Below the pieces are notes generated by a model, which was given only the letters and a program-made list of their open reading frames with translations, was not told the DNA's origin and did no database searches. This document shows, one piece after another, positions 1-14,700 of a stretch of 64,000 nucleotides of DNA. Within the stretch, counting starts at the first letter, position 1. Each line of letters opens with the position of its first letter. The translations under genes were made by a program, and so were the position numbers. Source of the stretch: Setaria digitata (Eukaryota > Nematoda > Chromadorea > Rhabditida > Setariidae); NCBI GenBank assembly GCA_003640385.1, contig RCAB01000252.1:27578-91577 (forward strand), read 5' to 3'.

Positions 1-205
1 AATTTGACCTGTGTAAGATTTTCATCACTGTTAATTTTATTATTTCGTATCAAAAATGTAAAAATACAGAATTTAACGAATATATTAAAGTAGGTGCAAG
101 AGGAGAGAAATGAAAGATAGTGATTAGTTAGATTATCATATCAGTTATAATATCAAGTGATTAAACTAAACAGATTTTTTTTTCCATTTTAAAATAATCC
201 TTCAG

Positions 206-432
206 GTGATGTACCAACAAGCTCATCATCTCTTTTGGAAGCACTTGGCCTTAGTATATCACGAAAAGTATCGCCCTTATCAATAACATCAAAACGATTA
301 AATCGATCCCAAAGTATGCGTAACTTACGTCGTGATTTGCTAATGACAACATCACCAACAAAGATTTTTTTACCGGAGCAATTGAAAACTAAAATAAGTA
401 AAGATGCTGCTTTATACGACAGTGATAACTGA
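206..432 (+). CDS. Terminal exon of an unidentified gene (5' part outside the window)
   Basis: An acceptor (ccttcag) ends at 205. The exon then reads openly for about 75 codons to a TGA at 430-432, starting in phase 2 (gt|GAT GTA CCA). The tail is Ser/Thr- and basic-rich, with segments such as SSSSLLEALGLSISRK and SQSMRNLRRDLL, and it ends KDAALYDSDN. That composition suits a disordered, possibly phosphorylated C terminus. A possible poly(A) signal lies 127 bases after the stop. The real start is upstream of the window: the TTG-initiated frame at 235 is only the inner part of this exon. I do not recognise the family and no domain is visible. Confidence 0.6.
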
Positions 433-2350
433 ATTCACGGATAAATTGATAATGTAGCATCTTGTCATTTAATCATTTTCCTTATCCCACCTAATCAAAA
501 AATGTCGTTGTATTCATTAATGAAGGAAGCTTTTAGGATATCTGAACATCTTTAATCCAATAAAATCTAAAACTATCAGAAAAAACGGCGATTAAACTAT
601 GTAAACAATTCCTGATAAAAAAATTATCTGAATCAAATAAATATTTCACTAATGAGAGCTTGGGCTTCTCATTTTCCATTCTTTTGAGTAAATTTTTTCT
701 CTTTGTAAATTATCATCACCTCCTTTTACTGCCAGTTTTTCATGTATATAGTAAAATTTACAATGTTTTACTTGGACGGCATTACGGGCTAATGTGCTGG
801 ATGATATCTGAATGAATATGTGTAATGCTATTATTGTAACAGAAATATTTACTACATACTTATATTGCTCAAACAGAATAGTTCAGCAATATATGCTTTT
901 GAGCTCATATTTGTGCCAAGTAAATTATAAGTGATAAAAATGTAATTCATTCACATAAACCGTTGCATTCATATTTCGTACTAAAAATTAGAATTTTAAA
1001 ACACTACCACTATACACTTTTTTCGTATGAGCTTATGTTAAGTATTTCTACGTGTGAATAATTTTTACGTACAGGTGTAAAGGAATTAAATATTTAGTTG
1101 AAAAGGAGAAAAAATAATTCATAATGAATTCCATATTGTTTATATCTGTTTATAATTAGTTCTCATTAAAGAAAAAAAAATGAAAGGAAAGAATGCTTCA
1201 AAGTTTCTAAAACCTATGTTAAAAAAACTTCGCAAAGGATAAAAATGACGTAAAAATGTTTAAAGGTGGTGAGGAATTCAGCAAAGTATATCACAAAAAA
1301 GGAAGAAAAAAAAAAAAAAAAATGCCAAAACGACTAATCACAGGAAGCCGATTCAAAGTTCGGTAATCATGTTCTTGATAGCTGCAGCTAGATAGTAGTC
1401 CTTTTTATGATACTTTTAGAAGTTCGTATTCCAAAGAGAATATATATATATTATGTAGGATGGGAAAAAAGATAGTAATTACTAATGAAATTCGTACAGT
1501 ATATGTATAATTAACCAAACGGCTGTAAAATAGAATAATTGAGCTTATTAATTTATTCCTACTGAGAACATACAAGCATTGTAGGAATTCATCAGATCGA
1601 GGATAGAGCGAAGACAAACTGACCTAGCGGACGTATAATATTATATGAAAAGAGTAATGGTGCTATTACAAAAATATAAATGAATATAAAGCAATGCTAC
1701 CTGCTTTCACCATAAATCGCTATCGATTCAAATTATATCAGGTCGATTCGGATAAACAATTATAAATTTTTCAATGAAAAAGAAAACTTGCAAATTATAA
1801 TCCAAAGGAGGAGCGTAAATTTTCGCAAAACGCTTGATGAGATGAAACAATTCATTACTGAGCTTAACAGTTTTGTAGACTGAAAGTAATTTAGTTATTC
1901 GAAGCTGCATTGATGAATTATGCTTTCCATCATCAACGGAACAAAAATCATTAAAAAAATCTTTCTGCTTCATGCGAAACCAACTACTATTTATATTCCG
2001 GAGATATTTTTGCATGCGGATTTCAAACTTTCATTCATTAAAATTTCTGTATCTTTCATCAAAAAATTCTGATCACAAATTTGTTGCATTTACTTCAATT
2101 CTTATTTACATATTTTGCAACACAAAGAAGCGACTAAGGTATAAATCTGAGATTCCAGGCATTCATAGTCATTTACTTGGCAAAACTTATTGCTCCGGAA
2201 GAGGACCGAAAAAAACGAAAACTGACCTACTTAACGCTACAGTTGGAATAAAGTTTTCTACAATATGATATATGAGACATTTTTTTTCTGGAGATGACAA
2301 CACAAAATATGTTAAGCAAATGAACATAAAATCGAAGCTTCCTACAGAGT
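433..2350. other. Gene-poor spacer between two tail-to-tail genes
   Basis: This stretch holds the 3' flank of the partial + strand gene and the 3' flank of ubr-1 (minus). Two overlapping open frames, minus 1728-2015 and plus 1972-2268, have no recognisable domain or convincing splice context. No RNA gene or transposon was recognised. No AATAAA was seen on the minus strand just past the ubr-1 stop; a near match (AATAAG) lies around 2105. Confidence 0.5.
559..564 (+). promoter_or_regulatory. Possible poly(A) signal of the 5' partial gene
   Basis: An AATAAA hexamer lies 127 nt after the stop at 432. A second AATAAA occurs near 637. Either could serve the partial gene. Position and sequence are the only support, and the hexamer is common in such AT-rich DNA. 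Confidence 0.4.
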
Positions 2351-5300
2351 CTAAAAATGGTGCCACTCCAGCCCTATATTACGATGGTCAATTTCATATT
2401 GATTGGCCACTTCTTCTGCTACTGACTGATTAAGCCAAAGATTTTCCAGTTTCGCATAAAGCTCGTGATTAAGATGCAGTGGGTTTCCGCGTCTACAACA
2501 ATTTGAAAAGCTGAGAAGATCAAAAATAGAATTCAGAAAATTAGAGAAATTAGAAACTTAATATAAAAATACACCAGTGGTAATAATTAGGGGTTCTTTT
2601 TTTTTTTTTCACAATAGTTGTAATACATCAAAACCCCTTCTTTTTGACCTCCACTTAAACCTCTTGAATTACTGCTCACCTCTTTTACCTCTTTTAAAGG
2701 CATACCTATTCTTTCTCAACAACGAAAATTTCAACCATGAAATACACCGCTATAAGATACTCACCGGAATCCCGGATCAGTTTCACCATATGCATCCACA
2801 TATGGAGCTGGAAGTAAGCAACCACGCTCACGTGAAGTTAAGAGCACTATTTGACTGTCACGAATTCTGAATTTTAATGAAAATTAACATGGAGAAAATC
2901 AAGTGGTATGCATTCCGACTTCTTATATTTTCATGCTGAAGCAATTCAAAAAGAAAAACAAAGTTCCAATAATTTTAGAAGAAGAGAAAAATACTAACCG
3001 AAGAAATATTCCACCTGAAGGCCCTGTACAAGTCTTTAAATGATAGGAACAAGCTCCAAGAGTGGTACCATTTACCTAAAATAATATCATAATGATTATC
3101 ATTGTGCTTTATCAATAAGAACCTAAAACACCAGGATAATACCACCAATGTGAGAGCGTTTATCTCTTATGACTTACCGTGCGCTGACAGCAGTAACTCT
3201 GGGAGCAGAGCAATGAACCGCAAAGAAGACATAAACTTGGTGCTGATGATGAACGATCATCGACCGGGACAGAAGGGCATCTAAAAATTTAACTTAAGGA
3301 AGAGTTTGGGAAATATCTTTTTTTAAGTTAAAGCCATTCACATAAAGCAAATATTGAAAATTCCAAGCAAGCTCGGCAGCAACTTTTCTAAGCTTACTAG
3401 TGCCAAGGGTTTGCTCCTAATGAAAAGTGCTTTACCAATGCAAATCTGGAGAAAAGACTCAATTTCATCTACGACTATTAGCAAAACTTAGTCGATCAGT
3501 GTTAAATGTGACTTATAAAACAGCGAAAATATATCAGAAAAAGTCCATAACTATTCCATCAATCCTAATTCCACTAGTTTACCAGAAACAAGTCCTACAA
3601 AATTACGAAAAAACCTTAAAAATAAGGACCTAAAACTGGCTGCATAATTGATTAATTCTGAGAAGTCTTCTGGCAACTGCACAAAAGCATTTTCTAAAAT
3701 CGGCTGTCGCACGAGAGTTATTTTAGAACAATCTCCCTGTGATGAGGCCCATCTGCAAAAGTTTAAATTAATCACATCCAGATTCCGTTAGTCTACAGTG
3801 GTGGTTAGTCTGCCGTCTGTTATCCGCTTCATAATTTTACTTCTTGAACCACACGATATTCAAACAATTTAAAAAAAAAAACCCACAATGTAAACAACTT
3901 CTCAATACATGGTCCACTAAGAAATTCACCGAGACTGGGCGCAAAACCAAGATAACGGCACAGTGGTTCGAATTCGTTAACAGAAGGATCTGAAAGAATG
4001 GAAGCTTATTTTAGAAAGCGGCATTATTTTGATTCTCCTACTGTTATGAAAAGCGTTTAATTTTGAGTATCCATAAATTAGTTTTAGTACTTTGCTCTTC
4101 ATGATACTATAATAACGACATGTTAAGCAAAATCTACTTCTAATGCTTTTAAATATTTTTCTCGATCAGGAATAATGAAAAGACAAAATCTCTACCTATG
4201 AATGAAATGAACCTTATTGCCTTACCTTTCAAAGCTTCTGGTGGCGGTACTAGCGTAAGCGCATGGTAAAGAAGTGACAGTGGACGCAAAAACTCAAGCA
4301 CTGCCGTATAAAGTGTCTGCAAAATCTCACACCATTGTTAAAACAATTGGAAATTCAATAAACTCAAATTATGCTAAGCTTCATGTTTAATTGAAATAGC
4401 CTGAGTTATGTTTTTTTGTTAATTTATATTTCATTTCGAAATAAATAAACAGTTAAGGTTAAAATAAACGGTTGAATTCTACACATAGTTCTTAATTAGT
4501 TTGATAATCCACTGCATGTTTAAACCATCCGAATATGCAAGAATTACAATTACTTTTTTTTACTTTAATTTTTTTTGAAATAAAACATCGCAATAACACT
4601 CACAATTTAACTTTTATCGTCAGACAAATGTGATCCAGATTAATAGAAATAAAAAATGAAAATATTTTACATTATCCACTAAATTCGATCCAGCAACTAT
4701 GTCACAAAATAAAACGATTAGAAACCGAATAATGTTCACAGGTAGTACAGCATATTCCTTAGATCGAATAAAGCTGATTAGTTAGAGCGTCAATGACGAA
4801 TTAACTAATTCATTAATGAAAAAACCAAACTTCATACGAAGTCTTTTAAAGAAGCCTAATACTCAACATTTTTGTCATGCAATATTCAGTATACGTTAAT
4901 GATAACGGTATTAAAAATATAAACATTGAAGTGCAGGTTCAATAACATTGAATGAACGAGCAGAACAAAACAAAAAATAAAACGAATCGTTTCACCTCCT
5001 TTAACGCAGTTATTGACGACAGCTGTTGTCCAGGACGGGTAATGGTGTAAAGGCGCAGCAACAGGTCATCCAAAGTCTTATCCTGATGTACAACAAATGG
5101 CGAAGTTGGTTGAAGTGGAAGAATCGGTTCGGCATCAAATGTTGCAATTACCTAAGAATGACTAGTAATCGTTCAAGAACCCACTGCAGACTTTAGAGCT
5201 GGAATCAAGTTTAACTTATATTTAGAACAGATTTTGGAAACTCTTAATTCCTTGAAGATTGAAATAAGACAAAAGGCTTCCAAAAAGGGGAAGGATTAAG

Positions 5301-5675
5301 TCAGATAAATAATAAAATTACTTATAGCCATCTTCAATATCGACTGATTTATCAGCAATTGTGCAATGTAGATCTCTTGATCTCTTCGGCTTCGATCGAT
5401 AGAAATTTCATTTACCAACACTGTCCTTTATTTCGGTATACAAAAAAAAAAAAAAAATGACCAATAAAATACTAATTATAACAATTACAATAAGTACCTG
5501 ATATAAATGTCCAATAAGTGCCAATCGTATAGCATGTTGTTCATTCTCTGAACCAAGTGGAAATGTAACAAATCCCTCCTTGTTCACAACTTTACCATTC
5601 TTATCCATGCGTTCCCAACCTTCACACATCGCCATTTCGACCTATAAAGTGTATTCAATTCGAAGACACACGCAA

Positions 5676-5706
<31 letters not shown>

Positions 5707-8700
5707 AAAAAAACATAATCTTTGAAAATTAAAAATCTATGCAGTAAAAATCTCGAACATGAAATTAACCGAAAGACTCACTGCAAGCGTAAGCATATCG
5801 ATTGTAAGAATGTTAACAGGCTTGTTAATATCTTCTGCTATAAGAACAACTACTGCGAATTCCAACTGAGACTGAAAATAAACTTCAGTGGAACAAAACT
5901 TAACAGTAGAGATGACCGACTACCTTTGAAACCACTGAATAAAAAAATATTTCAGTGTAAAATGGAAACAAATTGACATTTGAAAGTATACCATGTTACA
6001 AAGATCTACTCCTTCTGGCAAATGAATCTCCCCTTTCTTTCTTGCTTCCAGTACTTTTGATGGTAATCGATTAGTCGGATGTTTCGAATCTGCTGCACAA
6101 TCTGATGTGGGATTCTGATCAACAGATGATCCATATGATAGCAATGGTGATAACAACTGCAGCAGAAGAAGTCGAAGATAGTAGAATGATGACTGGCACT
6201 TCACTATTGATACCGCACAGCTTCGGGATAAGGCAAATATACACTCACGCTGAAAATGGACCTTAAAATTCATTTGAGAATAAGGGATACGCTATCTTAC
6301 CCGTGCATGTAACTAAATCAGTGCTTCAATTTTCATAACTTATGATTTATAATCAAGATTTCATTACAATAAATGTTAATAATTCACCACATCATTTTTA
6401 CAAATTTTGTGTCCTACTTTAACTGCTTGAAATGTATAACGTTGACAGATGACGTGAAATATTAAGCACTCTCAATTATCAGAAAGATATACGACTAATA
6501 TCGAATAGAAGCTGTCACTTGAGAAACGTCACCTAAGATAACACTTAATGAGTAACCTGTCTAGCGTTCCATGCTCCAAACAATGGCTTTCCACTACGCC
6601 GAAGTACTGCTGCAATTGAGCGAAGTGAAAATGCTGTAGTCTGAAACGTAAAAACAGCTTCCATAATTTCGCGATTGAAATAACCTGATGTCCCGTCATT
6701 TTGTAGGTGCTGAAAATTTTTTCAAAATCGAATCATAAGTAATAGTTTACAACGTAAAAAAATTTAATGTTCAATTTTTTCGATGAGTGATGAGGGATGT
6801 TTCATTAATTAACTACTAATAATTTTAATGCAAGAGAAAATATGCTCAAGTAGTTGAAACAGCAAATACCCTTCATTAAATCAGCGTTAGATGATAAATA
6901 ACTGATAACAGTTGGTATTATCACTCGGAAATGAACTAAGTGAATACACAGAGAGTTCTGGACCCTCTAATAAAACACTAACCAAACTAGTTTGTTTCAG
7001 GAAATGCTGCATCATTTCCCAAATTGGCGGTGAAAAATGTGTTCGTATGCTGGAAATTATTTTCAATGAATACTGAATTCACATAAAACCTATTTATAAT
7101 TCGGTCACATAATTTCGCTTCTACATAACTTTTTGCAGTCACTAAAACCTTCCTTTCCGTCCTCAATAATCGTACTCTGTAGCTCCCACTTATTATTTAG
7201 TTCCTAAAAATAAGGTAATCGAAGTTTGCTGAAATACCGAAAATAAGTTACCTAACATTCTGATGCTTTTCTGGTTGGATAAGCATGTCTTTAATTCTGT
7301 GCATCACATCCGGAATAGAAGTTAAGATGGCAAAGAAACGTCCATCAGTACCACTCTGCCTCTTCATTGCTGTCTTTGTCACATTATCTTCATTATCATC
7401 TACTTCCATTATTTCATCCGCTTCTAGAAAAAGATTTCCTCTCCTATTCTAAAATTTACTCTGCATTTATCCACTTTAACGTCGCTTGCGTTATGAATGA
7501 AACAATTTTTTTTTTTTTTTTTGAATGGCCACAATTTCTGTTTCCTACTCTACAGCTTCTATAAATTCAACAATTTGAAGTTCTCTGATCATATACTGTT
7601 GGAACATCTTCAGTTTTTATCCATAAAAATTTGAAATACAAATCTGTTTATTAGCTTTTTCCCCATATAAGATGACCAAAAAATAAAAATAATCACATAC
7701 TCGAGTGCACGGCCGGATTAGCTTCTAGCATAAATGACATGGCGGATGTTGAGGGAACTGATGCTGACAACGTGCTGCCGGTTTCAGCTTCACAACCAGT
7801 TAATTCTATCAACGATCTCTCCGAATGTGAGCTAAATATCATATCCATTCAATTTTGAATGTACTGCTTCAACTTATAAAGTTTCAAGAACATGAAAAAA
7901 AAAATAAGGGAAAAAGCTACAAACCGTTTCTTACTATGGGTTTTAAATGGCTTATCAATATTTGTGGAGCACGTGCCATCAAAAAACTTAGCAAAATGAT
8001 TTATCCAATCTTCAAACTCAACGTGGCTTTCCTTACTTCCAATTCTGCAAAATTAATTTTACGAAATAGAAAGTCTGAAGATAACTGAAAAGTCCAATAA
8101 ATGAAATGAAACTAAGCAAAAAAAAAATTCCATATCGCCTGAAAAGTGCCAGACGAAATATGATATTTTTGACAAAATTTTAAGTTAGAATTAATGGTCA
8201 GCGAGATGCTTATATGAAAAGTTGATACGTTGCATACCTATCTGCGAAAACTTGTGAAATAGGTGGTAAAACTGGTAGTATCGTATTGCTCAAACGTTTG
8301 CACAATGGACACAGATATTCCCCAGCATTAACATCAAGCACACGCGGATTGAATGCCATGAGTTGTCGATGACGGCCACGATCCCGATCTTTCAGCAATT
8401 CAGAAAATCTAAGAAACGGTAGCTTCATAAACTAAATCACGAAAAAGAAATAATAATCTAAAGAATTCACAGTCAATAAGGTTTGAACCGGTCAATTTCA
8501 TGATTTAATACAACTCTAAACATTTTTTTTTTTCTGGCATAAACGGTGAATAATATTTCTGTATGTAGAAAAAATATGTTACTTTCTGTAACAGTTAAAA
8601 TGCATCACATGACCACACGTTGACGCTGCAGGACCATTTCGAAGGGAAGCCGGAAGAAACATTTTTGAAAGATCAAATGCATCGTCGTTTTTTTGTCTGA

Positions 8701-11700
8701 GTCTTGCAAACAATGATGATCTGCAATGTAAATTGAGATTACATAATTTCATTATGTAATCGAAAAAATTATTCAAATCTATCGCGATTAGTAAAAAAAT
8801 GCTGAAGAAAAGTCTGAAATAAAAGAATATAGTAAAATGAGATGAGAGAGTTGACAAAGCTGGATAACTGACATATTCAGCTGCTGGTTGCTAATTGTTT
8901 AGAATTCTTAAAATTTTTACATACGCCAGGTAACACACAACTCAAACTTACTTTTGCATGAATGCAGCGCACACTAGAGCCTGACCATCTGCTGTGACAT
9001 TTTCATCTTCCTGGCACAAAATACATGTAATTCGACGGCAATCATCACATTTCGCAGTACATCGGTCAATGCCCAAACATACCGGAAACCCGCTACCATT
9101 CGGCAAAATCCTAAACAGAAGCAGGAATTGCTCAAAATCGAAACAGAGTAACAGACCAACATCAAAAACATGTCATACAATATCACTTTCTACCATAACC
9201 AATGAAAACGACTATTTCTGCTTAACAAGAAAAATATATTTAAGGAACAAATACCCTAGTGGCTCTTCATCATCATCCTGTCGATGAGATTCTTTTCCTT
9301 CAAGAAATTCCTTTCCAAGCAAATCTTGATTCTGTGTCACAAACTGCTTTTGCAGACGACTCATCTACAAACTTTTAAAACATATCAAAATCGAAGAAAT
9401 GAGCTAGTATCAGAAGCACCTCCATCTCTAAATACAAAATTATAGCACCTGATCCATAGCCTGTTTTCGTTTTTTAGCAGCAATAGCTGCTTTTCTCGCT
9501 TTTATTTCCGATTCAGATGCCTCAGCTTTCAGCTCTGATCGTACATCGGTCTCGTTACTCACCGATTTCGTCTTTTCGTAAAACTGGAAAATATTCTGAT
9601 TGTTTAAGTGGTTGGTACGCTTTCAATTAAACACTCAACTTTTTTTAACAAATAAATTTTAATCGTCCACTCACTTTCTCATCTCTAATTTCAGTGAATA
9701 TAATTTCCTTTTCACCTCTTCCTATTTATATCACTATCATTAACATATTGTCCAACTTCATTCTACTTCTGTAGATCAAGTTTGCGCCTTATGAGTCCTA
9801 CCTTGTTTCATAACTGGGTAAGAATACAGAATTCTAAGGGACGAAGGAATTTAATTCTACTCCTATTTATTTTATAACGATGGATACAAGCAGGAACACA
9901 GCAGCCATAAAATGGAATTTTTTCCAATAAAATTTAAAAAAAATCTTTTAAAAAATATAATTTTCTAAAACAATTGCTATCTTGCTCAGATTATAAATGA
10001 AGTTAAAAAGGAAAGAATGAAAACAACAACCTCAAGCAAATATTTTAGCAGATCGGCATGTGGTTCTGATTCTGGTTTTCCAAGCAAGCCCTTCATCATT
10101 GCAAATATTTGACCCTCTTCAGCACAGCTGATGAAATCGAAGGTTTTATTTTTAGTCTGCTCATTAAGGCCCATTCCAACCAGGAAAAGCACCTATGTTG
10201 AAAAAGAACAGAAATGCTCAAAATGAAAATAAATCTAAAAGATTAACAACTTGAGTCTGACAACTGCAAAAAGTTCAGAGAACTACGACTATTTTATCGC
10301 TTAAATTTAAATAAATATGCACAATGCTATTTAAGTGTTTCTTATATATTTATCTGGAAATAATGTTCTAATAAGAAACTTCAAGACTTTAAATTTCGCG
10401 CAAGCTGAAAAATAAAAATAACGAACAACAAATTTGAAGAAAATCCCTGCAATACGAACTCGAACAATAAACTATTTATATAACAGAACTTAGCAACGAT
10501 CAGCCACAATAAACGAATTTATAAAGAAAAACAATGATAATTACCAGTCTTGCACACTCTAAAAAAGAAAAATTATTAATATATAGAGAAAATACTTACT
10601 CGATGTAATAGGCCATCGCTTGAATAGCGACTTCTCCTCGCTGTTCTTTCCAGAACGATACGAATCAACTGCATCATCATTTTGCAACACAAAAGATTGA
10701 CGATGGGTTCATAAAATGGTTCAAATTGTGGTGGCATTGGTGGTGCAGCTACGGCTACCTCTCTATGCACAGAAATCATTAATTATCACGTAATAATCAA
10801 ATTAGATAAGTTTATTCACTTGGATGCTTCTTTTCCAACTTAGAGCTGATCTTCAACTTCTTCAAATTATAAAGCTTATGTATCTGAATTCCTGAGCGCA
10901 TTTTATATGCAGCTTTAAATTTAAGCAACTACTCCGTAGATGGATTACTTCGAAAAAAAAAAAAAAAAAAAAAACTGTAATAAAGAAACCTATCCACTGC
11001 TTTGAGACTACGATAAATTTATAGCAAACAGTAAGTTTCTCAATTAAAATACCAATCCAAGGACTTTTCCAGAACAAAATGACTGTACTTTAAAACAGAA
11101 AGCTTTAAAAATCCTCCAACTTACTTTTGAAGCGCTTTGCTCATAAACTTTTGCCGATATTGGTCAGCGTTTGAAACGTCCGCTTTGGAATAGTGATAAA
11201 AGAACGCATTGTACTCATTTCTAACGGCATCTTTCAGCAGAAAAATACCCGGTGATGCTTTCGTTGGCTTCCTATAAAATTACAAAATTTAAAGAACTTC
11301 GTTCTTAAACAGATATAAAGACAAAGACAGCGTCAGCAAAGAAACACTCGTTACTAGTAAACTGCCTTCTGGACGAAAAGAAGATAAATATTGAGAATGA
11401 TATACACACACGCACAAAAAAAAAAAAAAAAAAAAAAGAAATACCTGAAGTCTCCTACGCTTTTAGCTGCTTCTTCCAATGAAAGATCGGCAAAAAGTTG
11501 ATTTTCCGGCATTGCACGTTCGATCTCAAAATTCATAAAAATAAAAAAGTGATTTTAATTTCGGAATTACAAACACTTTTGTGAAGAAAGATAAGATCTT
11601 ACCTTACTGAAAGGTGTTGGCTTTGTAGCAAGGACGTGGAGGACTTCACGTCTTAATAAAGTTTTCATTGTAGATTTTCCAACACCTGGCATGTAACGCT

Positions 11701-14700
11701 CTCCTAAAATACTATTTTCTCTTTTGAGTAAAAGTTAAGTTTATGGTTAAGAAAAAAGTAAATAATAAAACCATGTTTTCAGGATGTCACTAAACTTTTT
11801 ATTGAATAAAAACAAAGTAAAGAAAGAGAATATAATATTAAGTTATATAAGGCAACGTGCAGTAACTCGAAATAAATTAGATAATAAAATCAATGTTCAT
11901 TACGCATGAAACAGCAGCTCTAAATAAAGAAGCCAATATAACTAACCAATAATAATAATGAATAAGTGAAGCATTTCTTCAGCTAATGTAACCGTACATT
12001 TGCTAAGATCATCAGATGCTACATTGCTGAAAGCTGCACGAATTTCCTCGAAATTTGTCTCAGCCCAAACTCGTAAGCCAAAACGATGCAAAACTCTTAT
12101 AATAAACGTATCAGGCGGCGTTAACGCAGCACAAACCTGAAATTTAACTTCTATTTCCAAAACTAAAGATGATAACAAGAGAAAAACAAACAGTAACATG
12201 ATGATAACGTTGTCATTTCCAAAGGGCTATTTTCATTTTCTTTACCATTATATTCTATTATTATTATTGGTAATTATTGTATGTACAGTATATACAAAAA
12301 ATTTTCGGTCATTTATCAGGATTCATAATACGACAATATAAATGCTGTGGAGAAAGATATTATTTAGTTCAATTTAACAACTGATTTTGCTGTCAGTGAT
12401 CCATCCCATTCTTTAACAAAGGACTTATCACCTAAGAAAAATTAAATTACATAATGAGTTTCGAACAACCGATTAATCAATTATCGAATAAATATAAGAA
12501 CAGATTAAGAAATGTGCCAAATAATGAGAAAAAATATAATCCCACAGAATAAACCATTGAATAACCTCTGATACCAGACATTTTTAGATCAGAATATTAC
12601 TGAATGCTTTACCTGCAACATCAAAAGATCCCTGTCAAACATTTCAGCTCGACAAAGCGGTGCAGAATAATTGTAAATCTGGAAAAGATTTTAAGATCAA
12701 TGTCCAGAAATGATCCAGTATCAAATATCAGATTTAATACACACATGTTTCAATTTCGCTATTAGACCTACATATCTGTATTTCTCTATATGTATCCACA
12801 AGAGAGTTACCACCACAGAAGCGCAAAAAGGAATTACATGCAAAATGGTCCATACAACAGTGAAAAAGAAAAAAGTTCTATACTGTATGCATAAGTATTT
12901 TAAACAATTTTGGAATTTATGGAAAAAGAATGGAAGAAATTTAAAAAAGGGCAGGAAGAATTACCTGATTTACCAGTGAAAACCCATTTCTTCGCCACAT
13001 CTGTGCCTGTGACTGCGAACAAAGCACAAGAACTCTGAAATTCAAATGCAATTTAATTCAATAGCTTAGCGGATATGCAAATCTAAGCAAAATTCATCAA
13101 AGTGATTTATGCAGATACTTTTCTTTAAAACAACTTAACATCAATGACTCAGAAAAAAACAAGGTGTCCACAGCTGCTAATTATTTGTGCTAATCCACTT
13201 TGTTTCACGATCCATTTTAACTTATTACACATGAATCATGTTTCCAAAGAAATAAAAAATATCGCACTAAGATACCGCAATGGCATCTCCATTAAGAGTG
13301 CACGCTTTCCTTTCAGATTGATCATTGCTACTGGAAGATCTTCCCCTTCATTCCTAATGCAAATTCTTTGAAGAAATGAATCTCGTGCAGTGAATAAACC
13401 AGCTAGAAGTCGCCAGAGAGGTTGATGCACGGAAATCGAACCATGCGACAAATCAAATGGGATAGAAGTTGCTTTAATACCATTCACTGAAATGATTATC
13501 ATCGCACTGATTATTTTGGCACTCACTTCCTGACTTTTCGAAAAATTAGAAATTAATGATACCAAGCTCTTTTATGGAAGTTCTAATATAGTCTAAAGTA
13601 TCAATAACACTGAATATACAGTTACGATAGAAATAACAATTCACCTTCTACTGCAATCTTATTTGCAAAGTCAGGACTACGATTAGCTACTGCTTCTAGC
13701 TCTTTAATTAGTTGAGTTGTAAGACGATTGTGGACAATTTCCTGCAAGAAGTATATTATTACTATCCTTTTGAAGATAAATGATCAGGGACTATTCAAAT
13801 GAGTGCATACAAGGAAAAATACACAAAATATCATTTTCCTGAAAGATTGCGGGCTAAAAAACATAGTTTAAACCTTAGCAATGAAAGAGAAAAATTCAAT
13901 AATATTGTGAAAAATGAATTTCTAATCTAATTGATTAAAAGGACATAATAAATGTTTAAAGAAAATTAGGATTTTAAGACTTTAAAGCAAAAAATTTACA
14001 TCTGAGTTTGCCCAACAAATAACGAGTGTAAGGACGTGCTGCAATTTGATTTGAATATTGAACGCAGTATCCCATTCCTGTTCCCAGACTTGATGCTCCG
14101 CTGTTTGACGCCGAACCTCATTCATCCCCTAGAATTTGTATTTGAACAGTAAAGAAAAAGTTACTTTGAGCCTAAAATTAGTGGTGGTGTGAAAGTACCA
14201 ATGTTAGCATCACAGTTTCTATGCATAAATTGATATCGTTCCACCATGACCTGCAGCAAAATCAAACTGCAGCGATTACCTGCATAAACGAAAGAAATCG
14301 TATGAGAGAAGAACATCCATTAAGAAAACTTTCACGTAACAAAGGGGTCCAGTCCTGCTCCGAAGGAATTGTAGACAAGAGATATCTGTAAAACTTTTTA
14401 ATTTCACTTCCATTATATTACCATTAATATTACAGTTTCCTTTGTAAAGGATGGCAGCAAAAAGTACTCTTTTAAAATGCCTCGATGTTATCATGCAGTT
14501 TTCGCTAGAAAACTTATAAATTGATTTTCAAATTATCTATGAGAGCTATTTGCTACAGTACTTTCATATTACATGTATTTTAAAATTTCCGTTAAACTAT
14601 GCTTACTTTTGATCACAGAGCATGTATAAAGCACGTCGAAGTGCATGGGGATATGAACGAGCAGAAAAATCAAATCTCATTTTGTCGGGTGCTAAAATAA

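Noticed and set aside
6685..6709. Apparent 25-nt ubr-1 microexon between exons 36 and 37 (acceptor tttcag, donor gttatt)
   Set aside because: Including it puts the next exon in a frame with an early stop. Joining 6983-7049 directly to 6557-6640 keeps the frame and the family alignment.
10550..10563. Apparent 14-nt ubr-1 microexon
   Set aside because: Direct joining of exons 26 and 27 gives HR|VLFLVGMGL, matching the UBR1 pattern; the microexon would shift the frame.
14199..14250. Apparent 52-nt ubr-1 exon with acceptor and donor
   Set aside because: Its length breaks the phase. Skipping it gives FMQ|GMNEVRRQ, which matches the conserved CMQGMD block of UBR1.
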